Of a DNA stretch of 41,125 nt, positions 8,075 through 15,812 are shown in pieces. The translations under genes and the position numbers were made by a program. Numbering within the stretch: the first letter of the stretch is position 1; the number at the start of each line of letters is the position of its first letter. The notes under the pieces were generated by a model, which did not search any database, had not been told where the DNA came from, and was given only the letters and a program-made list of their open reading frames with translations. Where the stretch lies: positions 1-41,125 of the forward strand of contig JAEDOA010000002.1 of NCBI GenBank assembly GCA_016302195.1. The letters are read 5' to 3'. The DNA comes from Erysipelotrichaceae bacterium (GTDB lineage: Bacteria > Bacillota_I > Bacilli_A > Erysipelotrichales > Erysipelotrichaceae).

Positions 8075-8431
8075 TTACTTCCCTTCTAATTTTTGATTCC
8101 AAAGATCCTCATTAAAACCCACTAAGGCAAAATCATCAGCTATTAATACTGGCCTTTTTACTAACATTGCCTCGGATGCCAATAAGTTTAATTTGTCCTC
8201 ATCCGTCATATCTTTTAATTTATCTTTTAAATTGTTCTGCTTATAAACATTGCCTGAAGTATTGAACAATTTATTAATAGGTAACTGACTTAACTTTGCA
8301 ACCTTCTTTAGTTCATCATAACTCAGCTTATCCTGCTTAATTTCTCTATAAGTATAATTTATCTTTTTACTATCAAGATACTTCTTAGCTTTATTACAAG
8401 TAGAACACTTACTATAACACACAAATATCAT
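8075..8431 (-). CDS. ArsC/Spx-family thioredoxin-fold protein
   Basis: A 118-residue member of the ArsC/Spx/YffB fold family. The N-terminus FVCYSKCSTCNKAKKYLD has Cys9 and Cys12 as a CxxC, then NKLFNTSGNVYKQ and a KRPVLIADD motif near residue 92. CxxC at this place is also seen in Spx/MgsR regulators, but the C-terminal regulatory Arg-rich features of Spx are not obvious, so arsenate-reductase-like or glutathione/bacillithiol-independent reductase remains open. AGGAGG precedes the ATG. It sits between the GTPase-nuclease and bcp in the operon, consistent with thiol redox work or redox sensing. Confidence 0.8.
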   Translation of the reverse strand: MIFVCYSKCSTCNKAKKYLDSKKINYTYREIKQDKLSYDELKKVAKLSQLPINKLFNTSGNVYKQNNLKDKLKDMTDEDKLNLLASEAMLVKRPVLIADDFALVGFNEDLWNQKLEGK

Positions 8432-8452
8432 TTTATAATCCTCCTGACTATA

Positions 8453-10930
8453 TTATAACCTGTTTAGCTGCTGCTGTAGCTGATTGGCGCTCATTCTAAT
8501 TGCTCCATCACCTAAAACCATGTTTTGCACTGCCATATCGCTAGTAGCAACCGTTATTTGATAATCCTTAATATTATCGTGAACCATCTTTTCGATGTAT
8601 GAATCAGCATTCTGATTCTCTCTGGTATATACCACTGTCGTATTTCCCATTTTTATTTGCTTACCAACGTTTTCGCTTAGGCGGTATGCATCAAAAATAA
8701 TATAGGTTTTATATCCATTATATCCAGTAAAAGATGCGATATCGTTAATTAATATATCTCTTGCTCCGTCTAGATTATCTCTTAAAAAATCCTTTACTTT
8801 CTGATAACTGAATAGAATATTGTATCCATCAACAATTAACATCTTTGGCTTATTATCGATTTTCTTTGGTTGGCTAAGAGGATGATTGATTTCTTTTTTT
8901 CTAACCATCTTCTTTTTTTCATTGCGATTTCTACCACCCATACTATTAAATACATAGTCCAGCTCTTTTTGAGATACTTCCTTACCATAATCAAAATCTG
9001 AAATAGCTTCGCTGGCATCTTTGCTGTTGTCTTTAATATGAATATATTGCTCCATCAAATCATAAGGAACATAAAAGCCCGCACCATGACTACAGAAGAT
9101 ACTACCTGTTGGGTTTTCTAAATCTGCTTCGCTATCATAACCTGATTGCTCAATCACTTCTATGCTGTTATGGCAGATATCATATCCAGCTAAAGAAAAA
9201 TCTATTCTAGCTGAGGATGAACTAATTGAATTCAACGCTAAAGGGTAATCATTCAACAAAACTACAGGCGCTTTCCCACTGATAATGACTTGTTCTTGAT
9301 GGCTATCAACCTTTAGCTGACAAGCATCCATTTTTTCTAAGTCGTATAATATCCTGCTTAAATACTTCCTATCAGTTCTAATTGAAAAGTAATAATACGG
9401 TTCTAATAGTACACATTCCACCTTTTTCAATGCGTTTCTTACCGCTCTTAAACTGGCTTGATAGAAATCGCTTGTTTCTGTATGTTTTAGATGACCCTTA
9501 GCAGCAATTAATGATATTTTCACATCAGTTAATCTACTTCCTGTCAACACGCCAACATGACTAATCTTTTTCAATGAAGACAAAATTGAATTAGTCCAGG
9601 CTTGGCTTAACTGATCATTATCTAATAGATTTTCAACAACGATTCCTGAATTTCTTTCCAATGGTGTCAATAATACATGAACCTCACTATAATGTCTTAA
9701 CGGTTCATAATGGCCATAGCCAATAGAACTAGCGGCAATTGTCTCTTTGTAAAGAACTTTAGGTGGTCCCAACTTAATATCTATTGAGCTTCTTTTTTTG
9801 ATAATCGCCTTAATAATCTCTATTTGAACCTCACCCATTAAATATAGAAAGATCGAATTAGTGTCATTCTGATAGGAAACATTTATTGATGGGTCTTCCT
9901 GTTGCAACATTTCCAATTGTTTGATTAAAAGATTTTTATCAACATTATTGTCATACAAAACCTGATATTGCATAAAAGGCTTAGAGCTATTATTGTCAAG
10001 CGGTTTCTCAATGCCTAAAGCAGCTCCAGCTGATAAGGTTTGTAATCCCTTTATTGCGACTATTGTACCAGCATCAACAGAAGTTACAGTTTTAAACTGA
10101 TCGCCGTTAACAATACAAAGCTGATCAACCTTTTCGTTTTCTGTCAGTTTTTGTTTTGCTTTTAGCTGGCCTCCTGTAACCTTGCCATAACACCATCTTG
10201 TATTATTCTCATCAAAAGCCACCTTATATATAATTAATCCAAAATCATCAGGATATTTTTTCTCAATAAAGAACTTATCAATTCCATCAAGTAATTCAAC
10301 TACACCAGTATCTTTCAATGCACTACCAAAGTATAAAGGGAAAATATCTCTATTATTAATTAGTTTGGCAATATCATTATCTGTTATTTCTCCTTTTTCT
10401 TCATATAGATTATAGATTTTATCACTGCTTAATACCAATTGTTCATAATCGAAATCGCTACTAAAATCAACAAAGTTACCAGCTAATTTACTATTAATAC
10501 TATCGATAATCTGCTGTTTGGTATAACTAGTTAAGTCCATTTTATTGACAAAAATGAAAACTGGTAAGTTGTATTGTTTAGCCAATTTAAATATAACCTC
10601 AGTTTGAGCTTGGACATTATCCAAAGCAGAAATAACCAAAACTATCATATCTAAAACACGTAAGGTTCTTTCCATTTCACTTGAAAAATCCCTATGACCT
10701 GGTGTATCCAGCAAAGTTATACTGCTATTGTTGTATTGAATCGTCGCACTTTTTGAAAAAATAGTTATTCCTCTACTTTTTTCCAAGGAATCAAAATCCA
10801 TAAATGAATTCTTAAAATCAACCCTACCCATTTTCCTGATAACACCGCCATGATAAAGACAACACTCATTAAGTGTTGTCTTTCCTGCATCTACATGTGC
10901 CAATATTCCTAGGTTAATTTTTTTCATCAT
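8453..10930 (-). CDS. TetM-like translational GTPase fused to Rae1/YacP-type NYN ribonuclease
   Basis: An 825-residue two-part protein. Residues 1 to about 650 are an EF-G/TetM-type ribosomal GTPase: G1 AHVDAGKT (11-18), G2 RGIT (53-56), G3 DTPGH (75-79), G4 NKMD (129-132), G5 SA (203-204), then EF-G domains II-V ending in NPTGSIFCSHGAGFYVPYD, a motif of TetB(P)-like members. After a basic linker (KKKMVRKK) residues 697-825 form a NYN/PIN domain like Rae1 (YacP), with VDGYNIL (D701), IIFDAYR (D747), QNADSYIEKMVH (D776) and VATSDMAVQNMVLGDGA (D798). Rae1 is a ribosome-associated endonuclease cutting mRNA in the A site. Inferred: the GTPase half delivers the nuclease to ribosomes. The domain-IV tip differs from TetM's tetracycline-dislodging loop, so resistance is not assured. 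It starts 3 bp after the acetyltransferase stop with a weak SD. Confidence 0.88.
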   Translation of the reverse strand: MMKKINLGILAHVDAGKTTLNECCLYHGGVIRKMGRVDFKNSFMDFDSLEKSRGITIFSKSATIQYNNSSITLLDTPGHRDFSSEMERTLRVLDMIVLVISALDNVQAQTEVIFKLAKQYNLPVFIFVNKMDLTSYTKQQIIDSINSKLAGNFVDFSSDFDYEQLVLSSDKIYNLYEEKGEITDNDIAKLINNRDIFPLYFGSALKDTGVVELLDGIDKFFIEKKYPDDFGLIIYKVAFDENNTRWCYGKVTGGQLKAKQKLTENEKVDQLCIVNGDQFKTVTSVDAGTIVAIKGLQTLSAGAALGIEKPLDNNSSKPFMQYQVLYDNNVDKNLLIKQLEMLQQEDPSINVSYQNDTNSIFLYLMGEVQIEIIKAIIKKRSSIDIKLGPPKVLYKETIAASSIGYGHYEPLRHYSEVHVLLTPLERNSGIVVENLLDNDQLSQAWTNSILSSLKKISHVGVLTGSRLTDVKISLIAAKGHLKHTETSDFYQASLRAVRNALKKVECVLLEPYYYFSIRTDRKYLSRILYDLEKMDACQLKVDSHQEQVIISGKAPVVLLNDYPLALNSISSSSARIDFSLAGYDICHNSIEVIEQSGYDSEADLENPTGSIFCSHGAGFYVPYDLMEQYIHIKDNSKDASEAISDFDYGKEVSQKELDYVFNSMGGRNRNEKKKMVRKKEINHPLSQPKKIDNKPKMLIVDGYNILFSYQKVKDFLRDNLDGARDILINDIASFTGYNGYKTYIIFDAYRLSENVGKQIKMGNTTVVYTRENQNADSYIEKMVHDNIKDYQITVATSDMAVQNMVLGDGAIRMSANQLQQQLNRL

Positions 10931-10933
10931 TTA

Positions 10934-11743
10934 TCATCTTTCATATTTTTTCTTCAAATATTCATAAGCAAAGTCAATTGCTTCTTTCATTTTAAAGAAT
11001 CTACATACCGAATTTGCTACTTTCGCAATTTTTACCTGTGCGCTTTTTTCATATTGACGGCCTATCTCGATAAATTCATCGCTATTCAAATCATAATCTA
11101 GATACTTTTTCCAAATATCCTTGCCAGCTTTTTTAATGCATCCTCCTTGAAGGATAATGCCACGTACCATTGACATATGCTCTGCCAAATGCCAGCTGGT
11201 GCAGTTATCATAATCCACTCCAACCAATAAAGTATAGCTATTATCCATTTGATACATCTTGCCAATTGGAGATTTCATTCCCAAAGGAAATGATAAAGGC
11301 TGATTACTCATTAAATACTTGCTGTCTTTGCCGATTGAAACAAAGCCACAGTTTGGATGATAAGAATGATATGCGTTCTTTCTACTTCTAATATCATCAA
11401 CTAATACACCCATTAACCTATGTCCACTTGTATAGATATCATAGCCAGGAGTATTTTCTCTTATCTTATCAGTTAAATTCATACTAACAGGAGGATTTTC
11501 CCAGAACAATGGCTCAGTATTATAGTAGTCCTGACAAGGCATAACGATATTTCCGTTTTCACCTACTACTTGCAGTAATGCATCATTAAAAGCCGCTGGT
11601 CCTCCAATTATAAAGCCAGCACTGGAAAATTTGCTGTGGACTTCAACAGTCATGTCACTGGCAAGTCCTAATTGTGTTAACTGTTCTACAATCTCTTGCT
11701 TACTATAGGCTTCCGTAATAATATCCTTATTCAATTTTTCCAT
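10934..11743 (-). CDS. AAC(3)-family aminoglycoside N-acetyltransferase-like protein
   Basis: A 269-residue member of the Antibiotic_NAT (AAC(3)/YokD) family, which acetylates amines with acetyl-CoA. Family segments are VEVHSKFSSAGFIIGGPAAF (33-52), NGNIVMPCQDYYNTEP, WENPPVS, the SGHRLMGVLVDDIRSRKNAYHSYHP block (about 107-130) and CTSWHLAEH with the conserved His185/Glu188/His189. Chromosomal AAC(3)-like genes often lack a proven antibiotic substrate, so resistance should not be assumed. Its first 17 bases overlap the end of the upstream thioredoxin-like lipoprotein gene and its TGA is followed within 4 nt by the GTPase-nuclease ATG, placing it firmly within the operon. Confidence 0.85.
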   Translation of the reverse strand: MEKLNKDIITEAYSKQEIVEQLTQLGLASDMTVEVHSKFSSAGFIIGGPAAFNDALLQVVGENGNIVMPCQDYYNTEPLFWENPPVSMNLTDKIRENTPGYDIYTSGHRLMGVLVDDIRSRKNAYHSYHPNCGFVSIGKDSKYLMSNQPLSFPLGMKSPIGKMYQMDNSYTLLVGVDYDNCTSWHLAEHMSMVRGIILQGGCIKKAGKDIWKKYLDYDLNSDEFIEIGRQYEKSAQVKIAKVANSVCRFFKMKEAIDFAYEYLKKKYER

Positions 11744-12140
11744 ATTCTTTTAACCATTCTACTAATTCTTCATATTCAATTAGCTGTTCCTTAATCGCTA
11801 ATACTTCACCATCTTCTACTATATAGGTGGTTGGAGTCCAATACATTCGATAAAAATAGTTATACTGTATTTCATTTAGCTGATCTTCTGTTTGTTTATC
11901 ATCAGTAGGTAAATAATATATTGTTATATCATAATTTTCAATTAGTTGATTTAAGATTGGTTTAAACTCCTTACATGATTGACAATCATCATAACCAACA
12001 TAAACAATAAAGCTTTCTTTATTTTCCAGCTTTTCTAAAACCTCATCAGCATACGCTGTGACTACCTCTCCCTTTGAAAACTTCTTATTACAAGCAGTTA
12101 GTGAAAGCAATACAAACAATACTAATAACACTTTCTTCAT
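11727..12140 (-). CDS. thioredoxin-like lipoprotein (CxxC: CQSC)
   Basis: A 137-residue predicted lipoprotein. MKKVLLVLFVLLSLTAC is a lipoprotein signal with lipobox LTAC, so the mature protein is anchored outside the membrane by Cys17. The body has a thioredoxin-like pattern: FIVYVGYDDCQSCKEFKPIL carries a CxxC, and YWTPTTYIVEDGEVL holds the expected strand and cis-Pro region. ATG 12140 is chosen because AAGGAG lies 7 nt upstream and the signal peptide starts there; an in-frame start 13 codons earlier would spoil it. It begins one base after the stop of a paralogous gene. Its redox partner is unknown. Confidence 0.82.
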   Translation of the reverse strand: MKKVLLVLFVLLSLTACNKKFSKGEVVTAYADEVLEKLENKESFIVYVGYDDCQSCKEFKPILNQLIENYDITIYYLPTDDKQTEDQLNEIQYNYFYRMYWTPTTYIVEDGEVLAIKEQLIEYEELVEWLKEYGKIE

Positions 12141-12141
12141 A

Positions 12142-12690
12142 CTATTGCTCCTTAAATAAAGAATCAAATTCCTTTTCAAGATTGTATTTTAATCTTGCTT
12201 TTTGTCTTTCCGTTAACTCTGCTACAGTTGCATCATGATTGCTAACAGTACCTGAATGTAAATTTACTAAATTTCCTTTTTGAACATAATAGACTGTAGG
12301 AAAGAACAATTGTAAGTTACCCTGTTCATCAGTGCTTAAATAGTCCTTGGCAAAATCATTCAGGGCTTCAAGAGATTCGATATCCTCTTTATTTTCTTCA
12401 TCAAGAAAGTCCATGTAATATATTTTTAGCTGATATTGCTGGCAAACCTCATCCAAAATCGGTAGTAGATCATTACACCAAGGGCAGCTTTCATAGCCAA
12501 AATAACAAATGAAAGTTTTCTTTTCATCTACCATATCTAAAAACTGGCTTATTGATATCTTATAGAAGTTATCAGTTTCCAAATTATAGCCTGACATATC
12601 ATAGCTATCAAAATCAGGATAACTATATTCAATCTTTTCTTGGCATCCCTGCAGCAATAACACTAATAGAATAAGCAATACTTTTTTCAT
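12142..12690 (-). CDS. thioredoxin-like lipoprotein (CxxC: CPWC)
   Basis: A 182-residue predicted lipoprotein, first gene of the operon. The signal MKKVLLILLVLLLQGC ends in lipobox LQGC (Cys16). The mature part has ICYFGYESCPWCNDLLPILDEV with a CPWC active site and LFFPTVYYVQKGNL with the cis-Pro strand, so a membrane-anchored thiol-disulfide oxidoreductase or trap is likely. It is a diverged tandem duplicate of the following gene. No SD precedes the ATG; instead an extended -10 lies only 6 nt upstream, suggesting a leaderless mRNA. Confidence 0.82.
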   Translation of the reverse strand: MKKVLLILLVLLLQGCQEKIEYSYPDFDSYDMSGYNLETDNFYKISISQFLDMVDEKKTFICYFGYESCPWCNDLLPILDEVCQQYQLKIYYMDFLDEENKEDIESLEALNDFAKDYLSTDEQGNLQLFFPTVYYVQKGNLVNLHSGTVSNHDATVAELTERQKARLKYNLEKEFDSLFKEQ

Positions 12691-12696
12691 AAAAAT

Positions 12697-12705
12697 AGTA
12701 TAACA
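12697..12705 (-). promoter_or_regulatory. extended -10 of the redox/GTPase-nuclease operon
   Basis: The minus strand reads TG-T-TATACT, with its last base 6 nt before the ATG at 12690. The expected transcription start falls on or next to that ATG. No good -35 is seen, as is usual for extended -10 promoters. Confidence 0.55.
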
Positions 12706-12730
12706 TTTTCTGTTGCTGTTGAGCTAAAAA

Positions 12731-12762
12731 TGAAAAAGCCAGTCTGATAATTCAAACTGGCT
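12731..12762 (-). terminator. intrinsic terminator of the ank-fusA2 operon
   Basis: AGCCAGT/ACTGGCT forms a 7-bp stem with a 12-nt loop, followed by TTTTTCATTTTT on the minus strand. It separates this operon from the redox operon promoter 26 bp further on. Confidence 0.8.
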
Positions 12763-12774
12763 AATAAATTACAA

Positions 12775-14829
12775 TTAATCTTCGTCTTCTTCTTCCATTT
12801 TGCTCTTAGCAGCAGCTATTACCTTATCAGCAACTTCTTTAGGAGCTTTTTCATAACGAATAAATTCTGATGTATAAGAACCATTACCCTGAGTCATACT
12901 TCTCAATTCAGTAGCGTAATTAATCATTTCTGCCTGTGGTACTTCAGCAACAATAACGGTTGTTTCATCGTCAATCGCATTATTTTCCATAATCATGCCT
13001 CTACGTTTTGAGAAATCGCCATAAATTGTACCTACATACTCAGCTGGAATTGTTACTTCTGCTCTAATGATTGGTTCAAGTAAGGCTGGTTTTGCTAGTG
13101 GCATACCCTTCTTGTAAGCAAGTCTTGCTGCAGCTTTGAAAGCAACTTCTTTTGAATCAACTGGGTGCATAGATCCATCATATAATGTTGCCTTAACCTG
13201 AACTACTTTAAATCCAGCAAGAACACCCTTATTCATAGATTCTCTTAAGCCTGATTCAACAGCTGGGAAGAAGTTTTTACTTACTGCTCCACCTACAACC
13301 TCTTCAGCAAATACCATTTCGTCCTGTTCAGGATTTGATTCAAATCTAATCCAAACATCACCGTACTGTCCTGCACCACCAGATTGTTTCTTGTGCTTAC
13401 CTTGTACTTCAGCTTTGCCTAGGATTGTTTCACGGTATTGAACTGTTGGTTCTGATAAAGAAACCTCAACCTTATATCTCGATTTCAATTTATTTACGAT
13501 AACATCAATATGCTGATCACCAATACCATAAAGTACCTGTTCTCTTGTTTCTGTGTTGTTTACAACCTTCATTGATTTATCTTCAGCTGTTAATTTAGCC
13601 AAACCAGTTGATAATTTATCTTCATCATTTCTAGTCTTTGGCCAAATTGCCTTACCAAGCATTCCCTTAGGGAATTCAATTTGAGGATATTTAATTGGAT
13701 TAGCTTTAGTTGCTAGTGTATCATTTACTGCTGTATCGTTAAGCTTTAAGATAGCACCGATATCGCCTGTTTCAAGCTTTGTAACTTTTTCCTGGTTTTT
13801 ACCTCTTAATACAACGATTGAACCACCTTTTTCGCTTTCATCCTTTGTTGTGTTATATAAAGGAGTATCAAGGGTTAATACACCGCTCATAACCTTAACA
13901 TATGAAGCCTGAGCAAAGTTATCGCTCACTACCTTAAATACAAAAGCGCTAAATGTTTCATCATCACTAGTTCTAACCTTTTTACCATTAGCATCTGTTA
14001 CTTCGCCCTTTTCAACATATGAAGGACAATATTTAACAATTGAATCTAATAATACATCGATACCAACGTATTTTGTTGCACTACCACATAAGATTGGTCT
14101 AATAACATCGCTTCTTAAACCAGTTGCTACACCCTTAATCATTTCTTCTTCAGTAAAAGGTTCTTCCATTAAGAATTTTTCTGTTAATTCATCATCAGTC
14201 ATCGCAACTGCTTCGCATAAATCGTGATGACCCATTTCCACTGTAGCAGCAAACTGTTCTGGAATATCAACTTCCTTACCATTAATGTGGGCTTTTTCAG
14301 TAATAACATTAACTGTACCTACTGCCTTACCGTTTTCAATGATTGGCAATACTAATGGTGAAGCCTTGCAGCGTTTTTCCAGTTCAGTAACAACCTTTTG
14401 ATAATCAGCATTTTCTTCATCAACTCTAGTAACAAAGAAGAATACTGGTAAATTCTTACTAACAGCTTGACGATATGCCTTCATTGTTCCTGGCTGAATA
14501 CCATCTTTAGCACTAACAACAATCATAACAGCATCGCATACAGCAAGTGCCGCAACCTGCTCACCGGCAAAATCCATAAAGCCTGGAGTATCAATAAAGT
14601 TTATCTTGTAATCCTTCCATTCGATTGGAACGATTGAAGAATAAACTGTCATTCCTCTTTTAATTTCTTCTGAATCATAGTCGATAATACTATTGCCATC
14701 TACAGCCTTACCAAAACGGTCTGTAACCTTGGTATTGAATAACATTGATTCTAATACTTCACTTTTACCTGCTCCTGTATGACCTAATACAGCAACATTT
14801 TTGATATTTTTTCCTGAATATTCTTTCAT
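12775..14829 (-). CDS. EF-G-like translational GTPase (EF-G2 type)
   Basis: A 684-residue EF-G paralogue with domains I-V in order. The G motifs are altered: G1 GHTGAGKS (16-23), G2 RGMT (58-61), G3 DTPGF (80-84), where canonical EF-G has His at the catalytic position, and G4 TRVD (134-137) instead of NKxD. Altered G3/G4 is characteristic of the EF-G2/EF-G-like group, which binds ribosomes but whose role beyond translocation is unsettled. Domain IV (HKKQSGGAGQYGDVWIRFE, EVVGGAVSKNFFPAVESGLRE) and domain V (GTIYGDFSKRRGMI) are intact, so it is not decayed. AGGAG precedes the ATG. It lies 20 bp after the ankyrin gene. Confidence 0.9.
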   Translation of the reverse strand: MKEYSGKNIKNVAVLGHTGAGKSEVLESMLFNTKVTDRFGKAVDGNSIIDYDSEEIKRGMTVYSSIVPIEWKDYKINFIDTPGFMDFAGEQVAALAVCDAVMIVVSAKDGIQPGTMKAYRQAVSKNLPVFFFVTRVDEENADYQKVVTELEKRCKASPLVLPIIENGKAVGTVNVITEKAHINGKEVDIPEQFAATVEMGHHDLCEAVAMTDDELTEKFLMEEPFTEEEMIKGVATGLRSDVIRPILCGSATKYVGIDVLLDSIVKYCPSYVEKGEVTDANGKKVRTSDDETFSAFVFKVVSDNFAQASYVKVMSGVLTLDTPLYNTTKDESEKGGSIVVLRGKNQEKVTKLETGDIGAILKLNDTAVNDTLATKANPIKYPQIEFPKGMLGKAIWPKTRNDEDKLSTGLAKLTAEDKSMKVVNNTETREQVLYGIGDQHIDVIVNKLKSRYKVEVSLSEPTVQYRETILGKAEVQGKHKKQSGGAGQYGDVWIRFESNPEQDEMVFAEEVVGGAVSKNFFPAVESGLRESMNKGVLAGFKVVQVKATLYDGSMHPVDSKEVAFKAAARLAYKKGMPLAKPALLEPIIRAEVTIPAEYVGTIYGDFSKRRGMIMENNAIDDETTVIVAEVPQAEMINYATELRSMTQGNGSYTSEFIRYEKAPKEVADKVIAAAKSKMEEEDED

Positions 14830-14849
14830 ATATACTTATACCTTTTCTC

Positions 14850-15521
14850 CTACTTTAATAAAGCAGCAATTTCTTCGTTATTATTTTTTGCTAAGTAATA
14901 ATCCAAAGCAGTTCTGCCATCCTTGTCCTTTATTGTGACATCAGCGCCGTTTTTAACTAATAATGAAACAAGTTCATCAAAACCGGCATAACATACACGC
15001 ATCAATGCTGTACAGCCCATTTCATCCTGTAAATCTAGATTGGCACCTCTTGAAAGTAACACCTCTACAACAGCGATATTTCCAGCTGAGCATGCTTCCA
15101 TTAATGCACTTCTTCCTTTAACATCCTGAGCATCAATATCAGCATTATGCTTTAATAAAAGTCTAACAACATCATCAAAGCCATAGAAACTTGCGCGCAT
15201 TAGCGAATTATTCTTATTGTAATCTGCGGCATTTACATCACTATTTGCTTCAAGTAACATTTCACATACTTCATAATAGCCTTTTTTACTAGCACCCATT
15301 AAAGCTGTCTTTTCGTGATAATCGCGCAAATCAACATCAGCGCCGTTATCCAATAATAGACGAGTCATTTGAATTCTTCCTCTCTTGGCAACACGCATTA
15401 ATGCGCTACGCTGCTGCTGGTTAACTACATTGACATTTACTCCTTTTGCGATTGTTTCTTTAACAACATTGATATCATTGTTGAATGCTGCTTCGAAAAA
15501 TTGTTTTTCTAAATTGTCCAT
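14850..15521 (-). CDS. ankyrin-repeat protein
   Basis: A 223-residue protein made almost entirely of six to seven 33-residue ankyrin repeats, each with the frame (K/R)SALMxAxxxGxxxVxxLLLxxGADVNxxD (repeats near 38, 71, 104, 137, 170 and 203). It has no signal peptide or membrane segment, so it should act in the cytosol as a protein-binding scaffold. It is co-transcribed with the EF-G-like GTPase 20 bp downstream, which makes that GTPase or another ribosome-linked factor a candidate partner (inference from position only). AGGAG lies about 11 nt before the ATG. A short leader ORF and terminator lie just upstream. Confidence 0.88.
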   Translation of the reverse strand: MDNLEKQFFEAAFNNDINVVKETIAKGVNVNVVNQQQRSALMRVAKRGRIQMTRLLLDNGADVDLRDYHEKTALMGASKKGYYEVCEMLLEANSDVNAADYNKNNSLMRASFYGFDDVVRLLLKHNADIDAQDVKGRSALMEACSAGNIAVVEVLLSRGANLDLQDEMGCTALMRVCYAGFDELVSLLVKNGADVTIKDKDGRTALDYYLAKNNNEEIAALLK

Positions 15522-15550
15522 AACCTTAATTCTCCTATTCCGTTATTGTA

Positions 15551-15579
15551 CAAAAAAGATGCCACAAATAAAGCATCTT
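15551..15579 (-). terminator. terminator between 31-codon ORF and ankyrin gene (possible attenuator)
   Basis: AAGATGC/GCATCTT forms a 7-bp stem with a 9-nt loop and a TTTTTT tail on the minus strand. The first arm overlaps the TAA of the 31-codon ORF, so a ribosome terminating there would block the hairpin. Confidence 0.8.
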
Positions 15580-15673
15580 AATATTTAAAATCAATTTTAA
15601 AGAGTCCACCATTCTGGTGGAAATCTTCCCCGCCAACAACGTTACCGATTCCAGCCCAATTAACCATTCTCAT
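15578..15673 (-). CDS. 31-residue small protein / putative leader peptide
   Basis: A 31-codon ORF (ATG 15673, TAA 15578-15580), preceded by AAGGAG 9 nt from the ATG and by a good promoter. The peptide starts MRMVNWAGIGNVVGG and ends GGLFKIDFKY; it has two Gly-Gly pairs, one Trp and aromatic residues at the end. I do not recognise it. It could be a translated leader that controls the ankyrin/EF-G-like operon through the overlapping terminator, or a small secreted or signalling peptide. A 6-bp hairpin (TCCACC/GGTGGA) lies within its coding sequence. Confidence 0.6.
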   Translation of the reverse strand: MRMVNWAGIGNVVGGEDFHQNGGLFKIDFKY

Positions 15674-15702
15674 ATTTGCTGACTCCTTTTTAATATAGAT
15701 TA

Positions 15703-15731
15703 ATTCTATTATGAAAGTCCTTACATTTCAA
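15703..15731 (-). promoter_or_regulatory. promoter of the 31-codon ORF (and ank-fusA2)
   Basis: TTGAAA (15726-15731), exactly 17 bp, TAGAAT (15703-15708) on the minus strand; the start site is about 23 nt before the small ORF. It is back-to-back with the plus-strand promoter at 15761. Confidence 0.65.
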
Positions 15732-15760
15732 TACCAAAACAAAAATTAATCCCTTTTTTG

Positions 15761-15789
15761 TTGAATAGGTTGTTAAAAATTAGTAGAAT
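15761..15789 (+). promoter_or_regulatory. promoter of the nucleotidyltransferase gene
   Basis: TTGAAT (15761-15766), 17 bp, TAGAAT (15784-15789), 23 bp before the ATG at 15813. Confidence 0.6.
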
Positions 15790-15812
15790 AGATATAAAGA
15801 GGTAATAAAAAT

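Noticed and set aside
10934..11743. Calling the AAC(3)-like gene and the TetM-like gene antibiotic-resistance determinants
   Set aside because: Both are in a stress-type chromosomal operon; the TetM-like protein lacks a recognisable TetM domain-IV tip, and AAC(3)-like proteins often have no antibiotic substrate. Sequence alone does not support a resistance claim.
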